Assembly: GCA_964058845.1 (NCBI GenBank)
Contig: CAXKVR010000012.1
Location: 1-20,147, forward strand
Length of the DNA: 20,147 nucleotides
Reading direction: 5' to 3'
Origin: Carex sylvatica
Lineage: Eukaryota > Streptophyta > Magnoliopsida > Poales > Cyperaceae
Position numbers and translations under genes: made by a program. The notes under the pieces are model-generated. The model made no database searches. It worked only from the letters and a program-made list of their open reading frames with translations, and was not told the origin of the DNA. Positions 10,577 to 20,077 of the stretch are shown here, piece by piece. Position 1 is the first letter of the stretch; the number at the start of each line of letters is the position of its first letter.

Positions 10577-10609
10577 TATATATATATATGTGCGTGTGTG
10601 TGTGTGTGT
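10577..10609. repeat. (TA)n(TG)n compound microsatellite
   Basis: A TA run of about 12 bases is followed by TGTGCG and an uninterrupted TG run. It is the second TG tract within 160 bases. Confidence 0.88.
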
Positions 10610-10739
10610 TTCTTCTTATTTCAATGAAATTAAAAATATAATTTAAATTTTATTTCATGTTATAAGTTAATCTACATTCCGAGATTTGAATTTTTTCAAA
10701 AATCTGATCAAGAGTTGTTTATTATTATTTTTTTAAGAC

Positions 10740-11300
10740 GATAAAAAAAATTAGGCTTGAATTCCTTTTGAGCCGTCAAATATGGATCAACGGTCCAGGG
10801 ACTTTAGAAATAAATCCATGATCCGTGGACTTCAAACTGGGCCAATCATATACCGGCACGATCCTCATCATTTATTTTTTTAATACAAGCCCCTACGGAA
10901 TCCATATCATCTACATTAATGCACTCATTTGAGTTAAACTTTTTTGGCTGTGTGATCAGAATTTGAATCAATCCGGTCCACGCCTATAATGCATAGACTC
11001 TTTAATATTAGTGCAAATTTAAATTGAACGGTCCATATCTTAACTCAAAATTTGAGTCAGAGGATATAAAGTCGCCCCTGCACACCAATTTGCCTAAAAT
11101 CCCAAGTACCCGCGCCATCTCCGCTCCCAGGTAAAATTTCTCAAAATCCCAAGTTTAGGGTTCACAGCCGCTCCCTCCATTTCATTTTCCTGTTTCTCTG
11201 CCTCTTTCCTCTTCTTCGTCTCTTGAGCAAATCAAGCCGCTGTCTTTCTGTCCTTCTTTCCTCTTCTTCGTCTCTTGAGAAAACCCTAGCAAAAATGTTA
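10740..11300 (+). promoter_or_regulatory. Candidate promoter and leader of the second CACTA gene
   Basis: This stretch is less AT-rich than its surroundings. It holds TATAAA at 11065-11070 (in GGATATAAAGTCGCC), three copies of CGGTCCA (10791, 10974, 11029), a 7+1+7 palindrome ACTCAAAATTTGAGT at 11043-11057, and GGGCCAAT near 10839. A CT-rich leader follows, with a telo-box AAACCCTAG at 11281-11289 and its complement-type TTTAGGGTT at 11154-11162. Telo-boxes are common near the starts of plant genes expressed in dividing cells. A start near 11095-11100 is inferred from TATA spacing. Confidence 0.5.
11203..11279 (+). repeat. 25-bp direct repeat in the leader
   Basis: Bases 11203-11227 and 11255-11279 are identical (TCTTTCCTCTTCTTCGTCTC followed by TTGAG), 52 bases apart. 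This looks like an older 52-bp tandem duplication within the CT-rich leader. Confidence 0.9.
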
Positions 11301-12342
11301 TTCCTGCACCGGTGGATTATGTTAGTTTTTCTGTTTTCCCGACCCAATACCTAAATTCGCCTATCATCTTAGTTTTTTTGTTTAAATAATTTTTTTTGTG
11401 CTAATTTGGTTAAATTTTAACTGATTTTATCTTGATTGCAAATAATTTTGATTGTAGAAAATTGAGAAGTTTAGGGAACATGTATGCTTCAGAGGTTCAC
11501 AAAGAAGAATGAGTATTTTGGCGATTCGCTTCAAGAGATTGTAGATATATGCATTGGGGTTTAGTATTTACAGTTTTTTTTTTTTTTACCTTTGTTGATG
11601 TGAAAAGTTTGCAAATTAAATTATTTTTGTATAAATTGTGGGTTTAGTTCAGTTTTTTGCTAAAAACATATTTCCTGAAACTTCCTTGGTGACAATTGGT
11701 GATTTAATAATGCTAATGAAAATACCACAGATAAATTAGATAGAGGTAATTTTAGGGAAAATAGGGAAAATAAAAGGGAAAGTGTGTGTATATATATGCT
11801 CACATTTATTTGAAGACCTCGAAAAGACATTAATTGAGAATAATTAAGAAGAGTAATCCTCAAATTCTAACTGGTTTGTATGTGCTTATTTTCTATTAGT
11901 TCTGAATTTCTTTGATGTTTGTAATAAAAAAAGAGTGAGGCTATGTTAATTATATTAACTCCCTGACTATAAATGGACTATGCCCTGTATTTTGAAATTA
12001 AAGTATTATTTATGTTATTGCACAACAATTTACCATCATTATAACATGAATTATTATCTAAATTAGTACCTTCAAATTGAACTAGGGTTGAGGATTGTAT
12101 GGCAGTAACCCCTTCAATGAATGGCAGATCATGTAACCTCTTTTGTGTTTGCAAATTAAATGGAAACACATTGTCTGGCTTTCATTATCTAAAAATTATA
12201 CATGGTTTGTATGTGATGCCACTAAAAAATTTTAGGGACATGAAAATATAGTATGATATGATGACATTTCACAGACAATACCTTTATGCAAAAAAATATC
12301 ATGCTTTATTATTTTTCATACTCACTACATTTTATTTTTCAG
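11301..12342 (+). other. Probable 5' UTR and introns of the second CACTA gene
   Basis: No coding region is convincing here. A possible non-coding exon lies between the acceptor TTGTAG at 11453-11458 and a donor-like site near 11540. The last acceptor, TTTTTCAG, ends at 12342, 14 bases before the first in-frame ATG. Confidence 0.35.
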
Positions 12343-12356
12343 GCTCACTGCATTTT

Positions 12357-15300
12357 ATGCTTATCATGTCAAGTGGTGGTGGTGATAATGAGCCTGCCTC
12401 GGCCAAGAAACAAGGAAGAGGTCCTACGATACTTACTCGTGTAACTAATAAGCCCAACAAGAAAATTCTTTTTGATAAATTTGGGAGGCATGTTTATGAT
12501 GAAGATTCAACAAGTTATCCATCCACCCTTGAGGTTTTAGTGAGAGTCAATGTTCCTATAATACACCGAGTGTTATCTGATGTACCAAACAATATTAAGA
12601 CAAATATTTGGCTCGAAATCAAGGTAATTGATCTGAAACCAATTTCACGAGCTTTATGTTGATATCAACACACTTCCAACTTGTACTTTATTTTGCAGAT
12701 GGCTTGGAGTTTATCTGACGATGATCATGAATTGAAAAAAGGATGTCACTAGGCGCATGGGTGTTAATTTTAAAAGATTCAGACATGATCTGAACAAAGA
12801 CTATGTAATGAAGAATAAGACCTTCACAAAATTTACCAATATTACACAAGCTGATTGGGATGCCTTCGTCACATACCACCAATCGAAGAAATTTGAGGTA
12901 TTTTTATTTATTAAGGCCAACTACCTTATCTTTTCTGGCTTATTGAGAATTTTGGCATTTTTCTTAAGACAAATTATTTTCTTGTTCAAATTGTAGAATC
13001 TAAGTAAAATAGGGAAGGCAAGTCGATCCAATAACGTGTACAAACATTTCTTGGGATCCAGAGGTTATGATGGTGAGAAATTTCATAATAGACTTAAAGA
13101 AGCTTTGAAGAAGTTTGCTACTGAAGAGGAGTCCTCTAGTGATTTTTCATCATGTGGATCAACTAATGATTTTTCAGAAGAGCAGCTTCTTAATATGTCA
13201 GTTCAACATAGACATATCGCATGAAAACTCGCAAGAGAGAAGGTGTCAGATGATGGGGAACTCATTTATCCTAATCCAGAAACAAAAGCAATCATCAAGA
13301 CAATTGTGAGGATATAGTACATGGTTGAAATTGCCTTTAAATTTTTCTTCAAATTTAATTTACTATGTTATATTCTATTGTCATTGGCTTTATGGTTTTA
13401 GGAAGAGAAGTCAGAGGCTTACAAGCAAGGCATGTTGACTATCGAATGATACAATGATGTTTTAGAAAGTTCTCTACCAAATCTAGAACATTCAGGGAGG
13501 GTGAGAGGTGTGGGATATCATGTGGGTATTAAAAAAAACTTATAATGGATGCGAAAAAAGGAAGAGACACACTTTTGATGAGTCTGAGGCAGTAATTGAA
13601 CAAAGAATACAGAGAGAGGTAGAGGAGATGATGAAAGACATGAAGGAGGAAAATGAGGCTTTCAAAAGGCAAATGGCAATGCAGCACGAGGCTCTCCAAA
13701 GGCAAAGGACATTGTTGATGGCTAACCAAATAGACACTAGGAACCCACTAGTAAGTAGCTCAGGAGCTAGTCAGAGTAGCTTCTCCTCAGTGGAAAAACC
13801 ACATTTTATTGATTCGATTGAGGTAATTCAAATATCTATTCTTTCATGTGAATAACAAATATTATACCATTACATGCCTTATTATATATATTTATTTGTC
13901 ATTAAAAGGAAGAATGCAAATGCAAACTCCACTTAGTTCGAGATGGGCAAAAGATTCAAGTGGTCGTAGGGACGATAAGTCCATCACTTCAAGGCACAGT
14001 TATTCACTTCAAACCTATACCGCCGGGCCATGCGAAGGTAATGGTGGATGATTATGTTGCTGGTGAAGATGATACCCCTGTACCTGTACCAAATGGCGAG
14101 GTGGAAACTCTTCGCTCAGCCCATTCTAGTTTCACGGCATGGCCTAAGGATTTGATATCTTTAGATGAGGTAAAAAATATTTATTTACAAATTTCTTTCC
14201 TTACAATTTCTTAACTAGTAGAGTTATAGTTGATTTATCATTTCATAATTGTAGGAACCACTTAAAGAGTTACAAGTTCCTCCAAGTTGGATCTCAGTTC
14301 ACAGAGATCTGTTTGCACCAAAGCAATACCAGGGATTTGATGGTCTCAATTTTGACAATCTGGGTCCACATTTTAAGAATCTGCGTGATATGTTTTTGAA
14401 GAAATCTGCCAACGCATTTGACGACGACCTGCCACTTGACCTTTTCCATAGCGAGGACGCCATATCCTCCATATTAGTTCATGCAGATGATTTGAGGGAC
14501 TTGATTACACCAAAGAAGTGGCTCACTTCACCAATTATTCAGATCTTCATGATGTGAGTTAATATTTGTAATAATGCAAAGGTTTGCTACTTTTACTTCA
14601 CAATTACTGATGATTATAATTCTACCATTATTTGCAGATATATGCACAAATACTACAAGGATGGATTCCCTAATGAGCTTGTTGGTTTTATAGACCCGGT
14701 AAAATCAACTGCACTTATTTGTGGGGCAATGATCAAGATCGAGACTTTGTCGATAAATACATAAATAAATCATTGAAAGAAAATCGAGACAAGAAAATTA
14801 TATTCATACCATATCATTAGTAGTTAGTTCTCTATCTCTCTATTTATATAATTTATTTCAATTTTGTTAATTTCATAGAAATTAAAATTTGTAACATGTT
14901 GTACCTAATATGCAGTACTCATTGGGTTTTTGTTGTGCTGATGGCTCAAGAGAGCACGTTGTTTGTGTTAGATTCAGAAGCTGACACTAAAAAAGTTCTA
15001 AAAATCACCAAGGTGCTTAAGGAGTAAGTTTATGTTACTTGAATTTTATGTATACATTTTCAATTGGGTAATAGTTAAACATCTTTTGTAAGTACTGATT
15101 ATTCACTGTAATGAAATTTGAACAACGCCTACCGAATGGATAGGTATTGTGGATGACCTGGAAAAAATGCTACCTTGAAGATTAAACATTTCGAGGTAAT
15201 GGTTATCAGTGAATCTGAAATTTATTTGTAAATTGCCAAGGAAATTGTAACATTAATTTTTCAAACTGCTTATCGGAGGGCATAGGCCATGTTTCTGTTT

Positions 15301-16055
15301 GAATTTATTTTCCTCCAAATTTGAATTGATTGAAATTATAAACGACCACAAACTCTAGGGTCAGAGTCAAGCCAATGACTTGCTTACTGTAATACAAGAT
15401 AGCAATCAAATAAAATATCTCCATTAATTAGATAATCAAATTTCAAAGCTGGATGTGTTTGTATATAAAGGAATGCAAGCTGGATATGTATGCTGGACCT
15501 TATTGCAAAAATGCTGGAAATACCCTCTCTGAGAAAACAAACAAATCAGAGGACATATGCCATATTTCTGTCAAATCCAAGTTCACAGACAGAAAAAAAG
15601 ACTCTTTTCCAAGCAGTTTAGACCCAAATTTTGTATTATTTGGGTTTTTATACTATTTTCTATGAATTTTTGAATCTCAGCTTTTCAATTTGCAAGGAAT
15701 CGGTTTTTATACTCTGTCAAATCTCAGCTTTTCAATCTCAGAATATTGACTTGAATATGTTTTTTTTTAATACAGTGCCCACAACAATTTGAAGATTGTG
15801 AATGTGGATATTATGTTATATTGTTTATGCATGACATAATAACTCGCTTCCTCGATGTTTTTCCGAACATAAAGGTATGCATATTCATGTTGCTTACAAA
15901 ATACGCAATTAAAATTGTAATTGTGATCTTCTATCATTTAAAAAATGCAGGAGTTTCCCACAAGTTACAATGAAACAAACTTTAGCTACATCCGATTACT
16001 ATGGGTTAGATTTTTCTTGAAGGAAGTATTAGTGAAAAAAAGTAAAACTATTTAG
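12357..16055 (+). pseudogene. TNPA/Transposase_24-like protein fused to a ULP1 (C48) protease-like domain, decayed
   Basis: Eleven coding exons with GT-AG joins: 12357-12623, 12699-12897, 12997-13305, 13402-13822, 13909-14169, 14255-14553, 14638-14819, 14916-15023, 15144-15195, 15776-15874 and 15951-16055 (stop TAG 16053). They encode roughly 760 residues. The order is a Transposase_24-like region (RGPTILTRVTNK ... VLVRVNVPI ... TQADWDAFV); a coiled coil (REVEEMMKDMKEENEAFKRQ, 13612-13730); a short domain resembling DUF8039 (13909-14169); then a C48-type peptidase region (from about 14255). The last shows His in THWVFVVL (14920), Asp in FVLDSEAD (14971), Gln in CPQQ (15782/15785) and Cys in ECGYYV (15803). 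Frames are broken by an extra base near 12741, an extra A in the A8 run 13531-13538, and a shift near 14720. Stops lie at 13222, 13447 and 15154. ATG 12366 is an alternative start. TNPA-class proteins bind subterminal repeats; the protease role is unknown. Confidence 0.87.
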
Positions 16056-16249
16056 GATGTGCTATTTTGTAATAAGTTAGGATTATTGTAAATTTGGTGT
16101 ACTTGAGCGTATTTATTTGTGAAGTGTGTGTTGGTCTTTTATCTCATGTTTAATATGATTCTTACATATTCTGATTTTTGTTTTATAGGCCAGCAAAAAT
16201 ATGTGGTAGCTGGCCAAATAATGAATTAATTTTTTTAAATTAAAGTTCA

Positions 16250-16660
16250 ATTTAGAAACGGCTATTTGTAAAAAATCGTCATTGAAAATAACCAATCAGG
16301 AACGGCTATTTTAAAAAATCGTTCTTGATTGTATCAGGAACGGTCAATTAATAAAAAGGAGTTCCTGTTTGTACAAATAGGAACAGTCATTTAATAAAAA
16401 AATATTTCTATTTATACAAACAGGTATGGTTGTTTAATAGAAGACCGTTCCTGTTGGTAGAAACAGGAATGCCGTTTTATTAAACGACCATTCCTATTTG
16501 TACAAACAAGAACGACTTTTTAAAAACGATCGTCCTTGATTATATAAATAGGAACACCAGAACAACCGACCCTGATTAGAGGTACTATCAGTTTCCCCTG
16601 GGTTAGGAATGCATGTAGGTCCGTTCTTGTTAGGCATTTTTTATCGTTCCTATTTCATGG
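16250..16660. repeat. Right subterminal repeat array of the CACTA element
   Basis: Roughly 15 copies of GGAACGG-type motifs in both orientations, many decayed (GGAACAG, GGTATGG, AGAACGA, CGTCCTTG). Spacers here are mostly of the type TTTAATAAAAA and TTTGTACAAA, unlike the TATAAACGAC spacers of the left array. No single long palindrome like that of the left end is present. Confidence 0.82.
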
Positions 16661-16673
16661 TTCTCCACTAGTG
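16661..16673 (-). repeat. Right terminal inverted repeat of the CACTA element
   Basis: TTCTCCACTAGTG, the inverted complement of the left end with one mismatch. It ends exactly before TCT. Confidence 0.95.
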
Positions 16674-16676
16674 TCT
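16674..16676. repeat. Right 3-bp target site duplication (TCT)
   Basis: Matches TCT at 5008-5010 on the other side of the element. Confidence 0.93.
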
Positions 16677-16836
16677 ATTAGAGTGTTGTACTAGCGTTGC
16701 AACTACCATCATCTCTTACCATATAGAGATACTACTAAAGTGCTGCAAAGTTCATCATATATATATAATGGATTTCTCCCATTTTTTCCTTGCCATGCAC
16801 TCTCTCCCTAATTATATATCAGTTTGTTCTTATTAA
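16677..16836 (+). repeat. 81-bp tandem repeat array, right part, and continuation of its frame
   Basis: The sequence resumes with ATTAGAGTGTTGTACTAGCG, which is the middle of an 81-bp unit. The next unit box (ATAGAGATACTACTAAAGTG) aligns at 16725. Subtracting 11,666 bases gives 5059, exactly 81 after 4978. Joined to 5010, the frame from ATG 4571 stays open to TAA 16834-16836, for 600 bases in total (199 residues). Beyond about 16760 the repeat is no longer recognisable. Confidence 0.85.
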
Positions 16837-18315
16837 AAGATTTTGAAGAATATTTAGATTGAAGCAAATTAAGCATATATAATGTAAGTTACAGTTAAAA
16901 TTTGTTCTTATTTGGGGTGGATGCCTCCTAAAGAGTACATAATTGCTAAATTCTAAGGTGCGGCATAATAGATCATTACGTTGCAGCATAAAATAGTTGA
17001 TAGATAGGGTTGCAAAAAAAAAAAAAAAAAAGGCTCAAATCTTCAAATTTGAGTTGCTTCAAAAAATAGATCAAATTCCAAAATGTTAGTTAGCTAAGGT
17101 TGCAAAAGATCTTGGGATATCACAGGTATCAATTGCAAAGAAGAGCTGACTGCTGCATTCTCTATCCATTATGATATTATAGTTTTAAGTGAATATATTT
17201 CATGTGAAAAAAGTACCAACAAATTTAATTACTCTTCAGGTCTATCAGTTACGAGGAATTTGTGGTTTCAGATGTAAAACATATATATATAATCAAGTCA
17301 AGCATAAACTGAGGAAATATATGTGAAATCTGACGACATAAGGATAGAGATGAACTAATGAAGCAACTAATATATATCTATTTAGTCTTTTTTAAATGCG
17401 AGCACGTCACACGTGCGCTCTTACGTTGTACAAAAAGAGGCAGTTTGATTGGTTAATTGGTTGCTTGGATTTCACCACTCTATATTCTTCATAGTGTCAG
17501 TAACAACATCAATAACCACACATCTACAGGTACTGGTGTAGAGAAAGAGTAGGTTGGACACCTTCCTTTTATCACTCAATTCTTCCTCCAGATCAAAATC
17601 TCTCCTCAACTCCATCTTTTACGGCTGCATACCTTCCTAGGCAGGCTCGCTGGCCAAAGAAGAAATAGGTGCCCCCACCCAGAGTTGAAAGACTCCGGAC
17701 AGAAATAGAGAAAGCTTTTACATCACTTTAGATGTTTGAACAAGTTAGACCTTGTACAGCAAGGATTAGAAGATGTAACTGAATAGAGATAAAAGTTAGT
17801 TACAGTCAATTAGTTACAAGTTCGAACTTGATCAATCATCTAGAGTGACCTCTCATGGCCTTGTATGATACTAAAAATTGGTAGTCATCTCTCAGATCAA
17901 AGAGGGAAAAATAAGAACAGAATTAATTCATCCTGCTATTTTTTTTTTGTATATTCTCAATCCTGCTATTGTTGGCAAGCATTGTAAATTTTGCATATTC
18001 TATCATATTGGCTCATGTCCAGAGTTATTTTTTTTTCAACATGGGATATTAAAACTCCAAATTAAACTGAAGGGATAATTTATTCTAACTGAACTATGGA
18101 ACATAATATGTTGTGGTCTCGGCGCCATGAATATAACATACGTACTATTATGACATTATCTGAATAGCATTGTTGCTGCTTCAACAACTAAACCAATCTC
18201 TCCTTTCTTCCATTCTCTTGACTTACAGTAAGTGGAATGAATACTTTAATCCAGAGAAAGTTTTCCAAACTAGGGTATTTCAAGCTGGCACGTTCACCTC
18301 CCATATCTCTTCAGC
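16837..18315. other. Gene-free interval, includes an A18 tract
   Basis: I find no supported gene or RNA here. The stretch is AT-rich with several ATATATAT runs and an A18 homopolymer at 17014-17031. A slightly less AT-rich patch at 17390-17700 contains GATTGGTTAATTGG but no clear reading frame. A roughly 50-codon open frame on the - strand near 17490-17605 matches nothing I know. Confidence 0.5.
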
Positions 18316-18325
18316 TACCACCGAT

Positions 18326-18510
18326 GGAAATAAATCTGCTGCGATTCTCAAAAGAATCACAGGGCCCTGCTTTTCCAAATCTCAAAATCTATTTTTTTAA
18401 ATGCACAAATCTCAAAATCTGATGTTTTATATGTACAAATCTCAAAACAAATGAATGGGTAGATTTGGAAAAGCAGGGTGATTCTCAAGAATCACAGCAG
18501 ATTTGTTTCC
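18326..18510. mobile_element. 185-bp MITE, probably Mutator-like
   Basis: Terminal inverted repeats of about 57 bp (18326-18382, starting GGAAATAAATCTGCTG) and 50 bp (18461-18510, ending CAGCAGATTTGTTTCC) pair along their length with two small length differences. The element is flanked by an identical 10-bp target duplication, TACCACCGAT, at 18316-18325 and 18511-18520. Duplications of 9-11 bp are typical of Mutator-like elements. The centre holds three direct copies of CAAATCTCAAAA. No coding capacity. Confidence 0.92.
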
Positions 18511-18567
18511 TACCACCGATACCCTCAATTAATATTATATATTAAAGTTGCATGGAATTTGATCATG

Positions 18568-18633
18568 AAATTTGTATGTTGTGAAATTTGAATGTTTCTA
18601 AGTAAAATTTGTATGTTGTGAAATTTGAATGTT
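18568..18633. repeat. 29-bp direct repeat
   Basis: Bases 18568-18596 and 18605-18633 are identical (AAATTTGTATGTTGTG then AAATTTGAATGTT), separated by 8 bases. Each copy is itself two related halves. They lie about 200 bp past the 3' end of the monooxygenase gene. Confidence 0.9.
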
Positions 18634-18838
18634 CAAGACATACTTTCTGAAGGACGGAGAACATATTACTTTGATATATAATAGCAATCACATATTTAAC
18701 CTGACAGCAACATAGATAATGGAAGTTCAATAGTTATTAGAAAACCAAAATAAGCTTGAAAAACAAGATTATTGTACTGACGAGTCGGCGACACTAGCAC
18801 AAATACCACTTTTGATACTGACAACATTAAATAAGTAA

Positions 18839-20077
18839 TTATTTGTAGGCCTTCTTAATATCATCCGCAATATTGATGGCATCCATGGAGATACCAGCCA
18901 AACCTCTCCTAGCAAATCCAGCACAGTACAGTCCGTTACTTCCTTTCCACTGGTTTGGAAAGCCTTTCTTAGGAAAACCGTCTTCGTCCAGTGTTTCATT
19001 ACCATCCTGTAATACATTCATTAACAAACTATCATTTTGTTTACTTAAGAGATTATACAGTAAATGTAGGACCGAAGAAAAATACTATGGAATACACAAG
19101 AGTTAGAAGAGAATATGTATTGAAAATATTCTTGTACCTCGAGCCATTTGTTTGCGGTACTCTTGTAGCCAGTAGCAAAAATAATCGCATCGAAGGCCTC
19201 AGACTTGCCATCCATAAATAGAACAGTATTTTCTTCCACAGAAGATACTGGTCCGTACACCTATAGTTGGTTAACAACAAAATTTAAGACAGTTCAAATT
19301 ATCAAAAGTTTCGTGACATGTCGGTAGCAGGTAACTAAGAACATTGAACCGTTGTATTTTCTATGAATTACAAAATCTTAAGCTCCATGATCTTTCATGA
19401 CAGATGAAATGTCAGAAAACTTCCTATTTTAGGGGAATCAGTTCATAGGAAATTATTGTCTTAGCTGATTTCATATTGTACTCAAATTCAATATTATTTT
19501 AGGATAAAAAATTTGATTTAAGGGTAAAACAGAACTTTAAATGACTTTGTATGGTAGCTGTTAAATGCAAACATGCATATGTGCACGATTCAACGCAAAC
19601 AAACCCATATATAAGTGCATGCATGCACGCACATTGCGCACGAGCACGCATATGATTGGGGGCAAACAAACTCGTGCGCTTGTGCATGCACACCGACGCA
19701 TAGACACCGTTATGATTGGAACCAAACATACTTGTATAGATGAATGCATGCATGCACAAATACATTAACATTACGTTACATGCACGTAAATGTAGTTGCG
19801 GACTAATTCAGTTACATATGAAAGAGCAATTTCATTTGTTTACCTTAATTTCTCCATTCTTTATTTTTTGCACTGTGCCAACATCAAGTACAGCAGATCT
19901 ACCACTGCGGGCCTTCAGCACCAAGGGGCCGTCTTTTGGCCTCACGATCCCATAGTTTGAGAGATCACCAAATGTGAATCTTGCCATTGTCACAATAATT
20001 GTGTCAACAAGTTCAAAAGGTAGATACTGCACTAACTTCATCCCCAGAAAAATCTGTTCTTTGGTCATGATATGAAA
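18839..20077 (-). CDS. YUCCA-type flavin-containing monooxygenase, C-terminal exons
   Basis: Three - strand exons, 20077-19844, 19260-19138 and 19006-18839 (stop TAA at 18841-18839), give 78, 41 and 55 codons before the stop. Introns are GT-AG (583 and 131 bp), and the acceptor GCAG precedes base 20077. Upstream exons with the FAD and NADPH nucleotide-binding motifs lie outside the window, so about 174 of an expected 380-420 residues are seen. Seen: [51 protein letters not shown] (the family FATGY motif), and the C-terminal [29 protein letters not shown]. Known: YUCCA enzymes convert indole-3-pyruvate to the auxin IAA. The GLYCAGF ending resembles the YUC10/YUC11 branch from memory; the assignment to that branch is tentative. 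The frame is intact in what is visible. Confidence 0.9.
19572..19784. repeat. Degenerate 60-67 bp triplication rich in CATGCA, in a YUCCA-type intron
   Basis: Three related units are anchored by GATT...CAAACA at 19587, 19654 and 19714 (67 and 60 bases apart). Most carry CATGCA or CATGCATGCA: these occur at 19572, 19618-19627, 19685, 19747-19756 and 19779. CATGCA is the core RY element bound by B3 factors of seed development. Whether it is functional here is unknown; the same motif also arises from alternating purine-pyrimidine repeats. Confidence 0.75.

Larger units (their letters stand above)
5011..16673 (+). mobile_element. CACTA (En/Spm) DNA transposon, full length, 11,663 bp
   Basis: The left end reads CACTAATGGAGAA (5011-5023). 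The reverse complement of the right end (16661-16673) reads CACTAGTGGAGAA, so 12 of 13 bases match. Both ends are flanked by TCT. Subterminal arrays of GGAACGG/CCGTTCC motifs occupy about 350-400 bp inside each end. Between them lie a TNP2-type transposase and a TNPA-like second gene, in the order usual for En/Spm elements. The insertion site is an 81-bp repeat array whose register is exactly restored when the element and one TCT are removed. Both genes are broken by stops and frameshifts, so this copy is probably not autonomous, but its termini look competent for mobilisation in trans. Confidence 0.96.

Noticed and set aside
15453..15665. 70-codon frame on the + strand within the second CACTA gene
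   Set aside because: It falls in the 580-bp intron between the exons at 15144-15195 and 15776-15874 and does not resemble the protease domain.
5011..16673. LTR retrotransposon or endogenous virus
   Set aside because: There are no long terminal direct repeats, and I saw no primer-binding site, reverse transcriptase or integrase; the ends and transposase are those of a CACTA element.
17490..17610. About 50-codon - strand frame starting MELRRDFDLEEELSDK
   Set aside because: It is short, has no recognisable family or flanking exons and is consistent with chance.
19499..19771. Overlapping frames on both strands in a His/Cys/Met-rich stretch
   Set aside because: The codons come from the CATGCA-rich triplication in a YUCCA-type intron, not from a gene.
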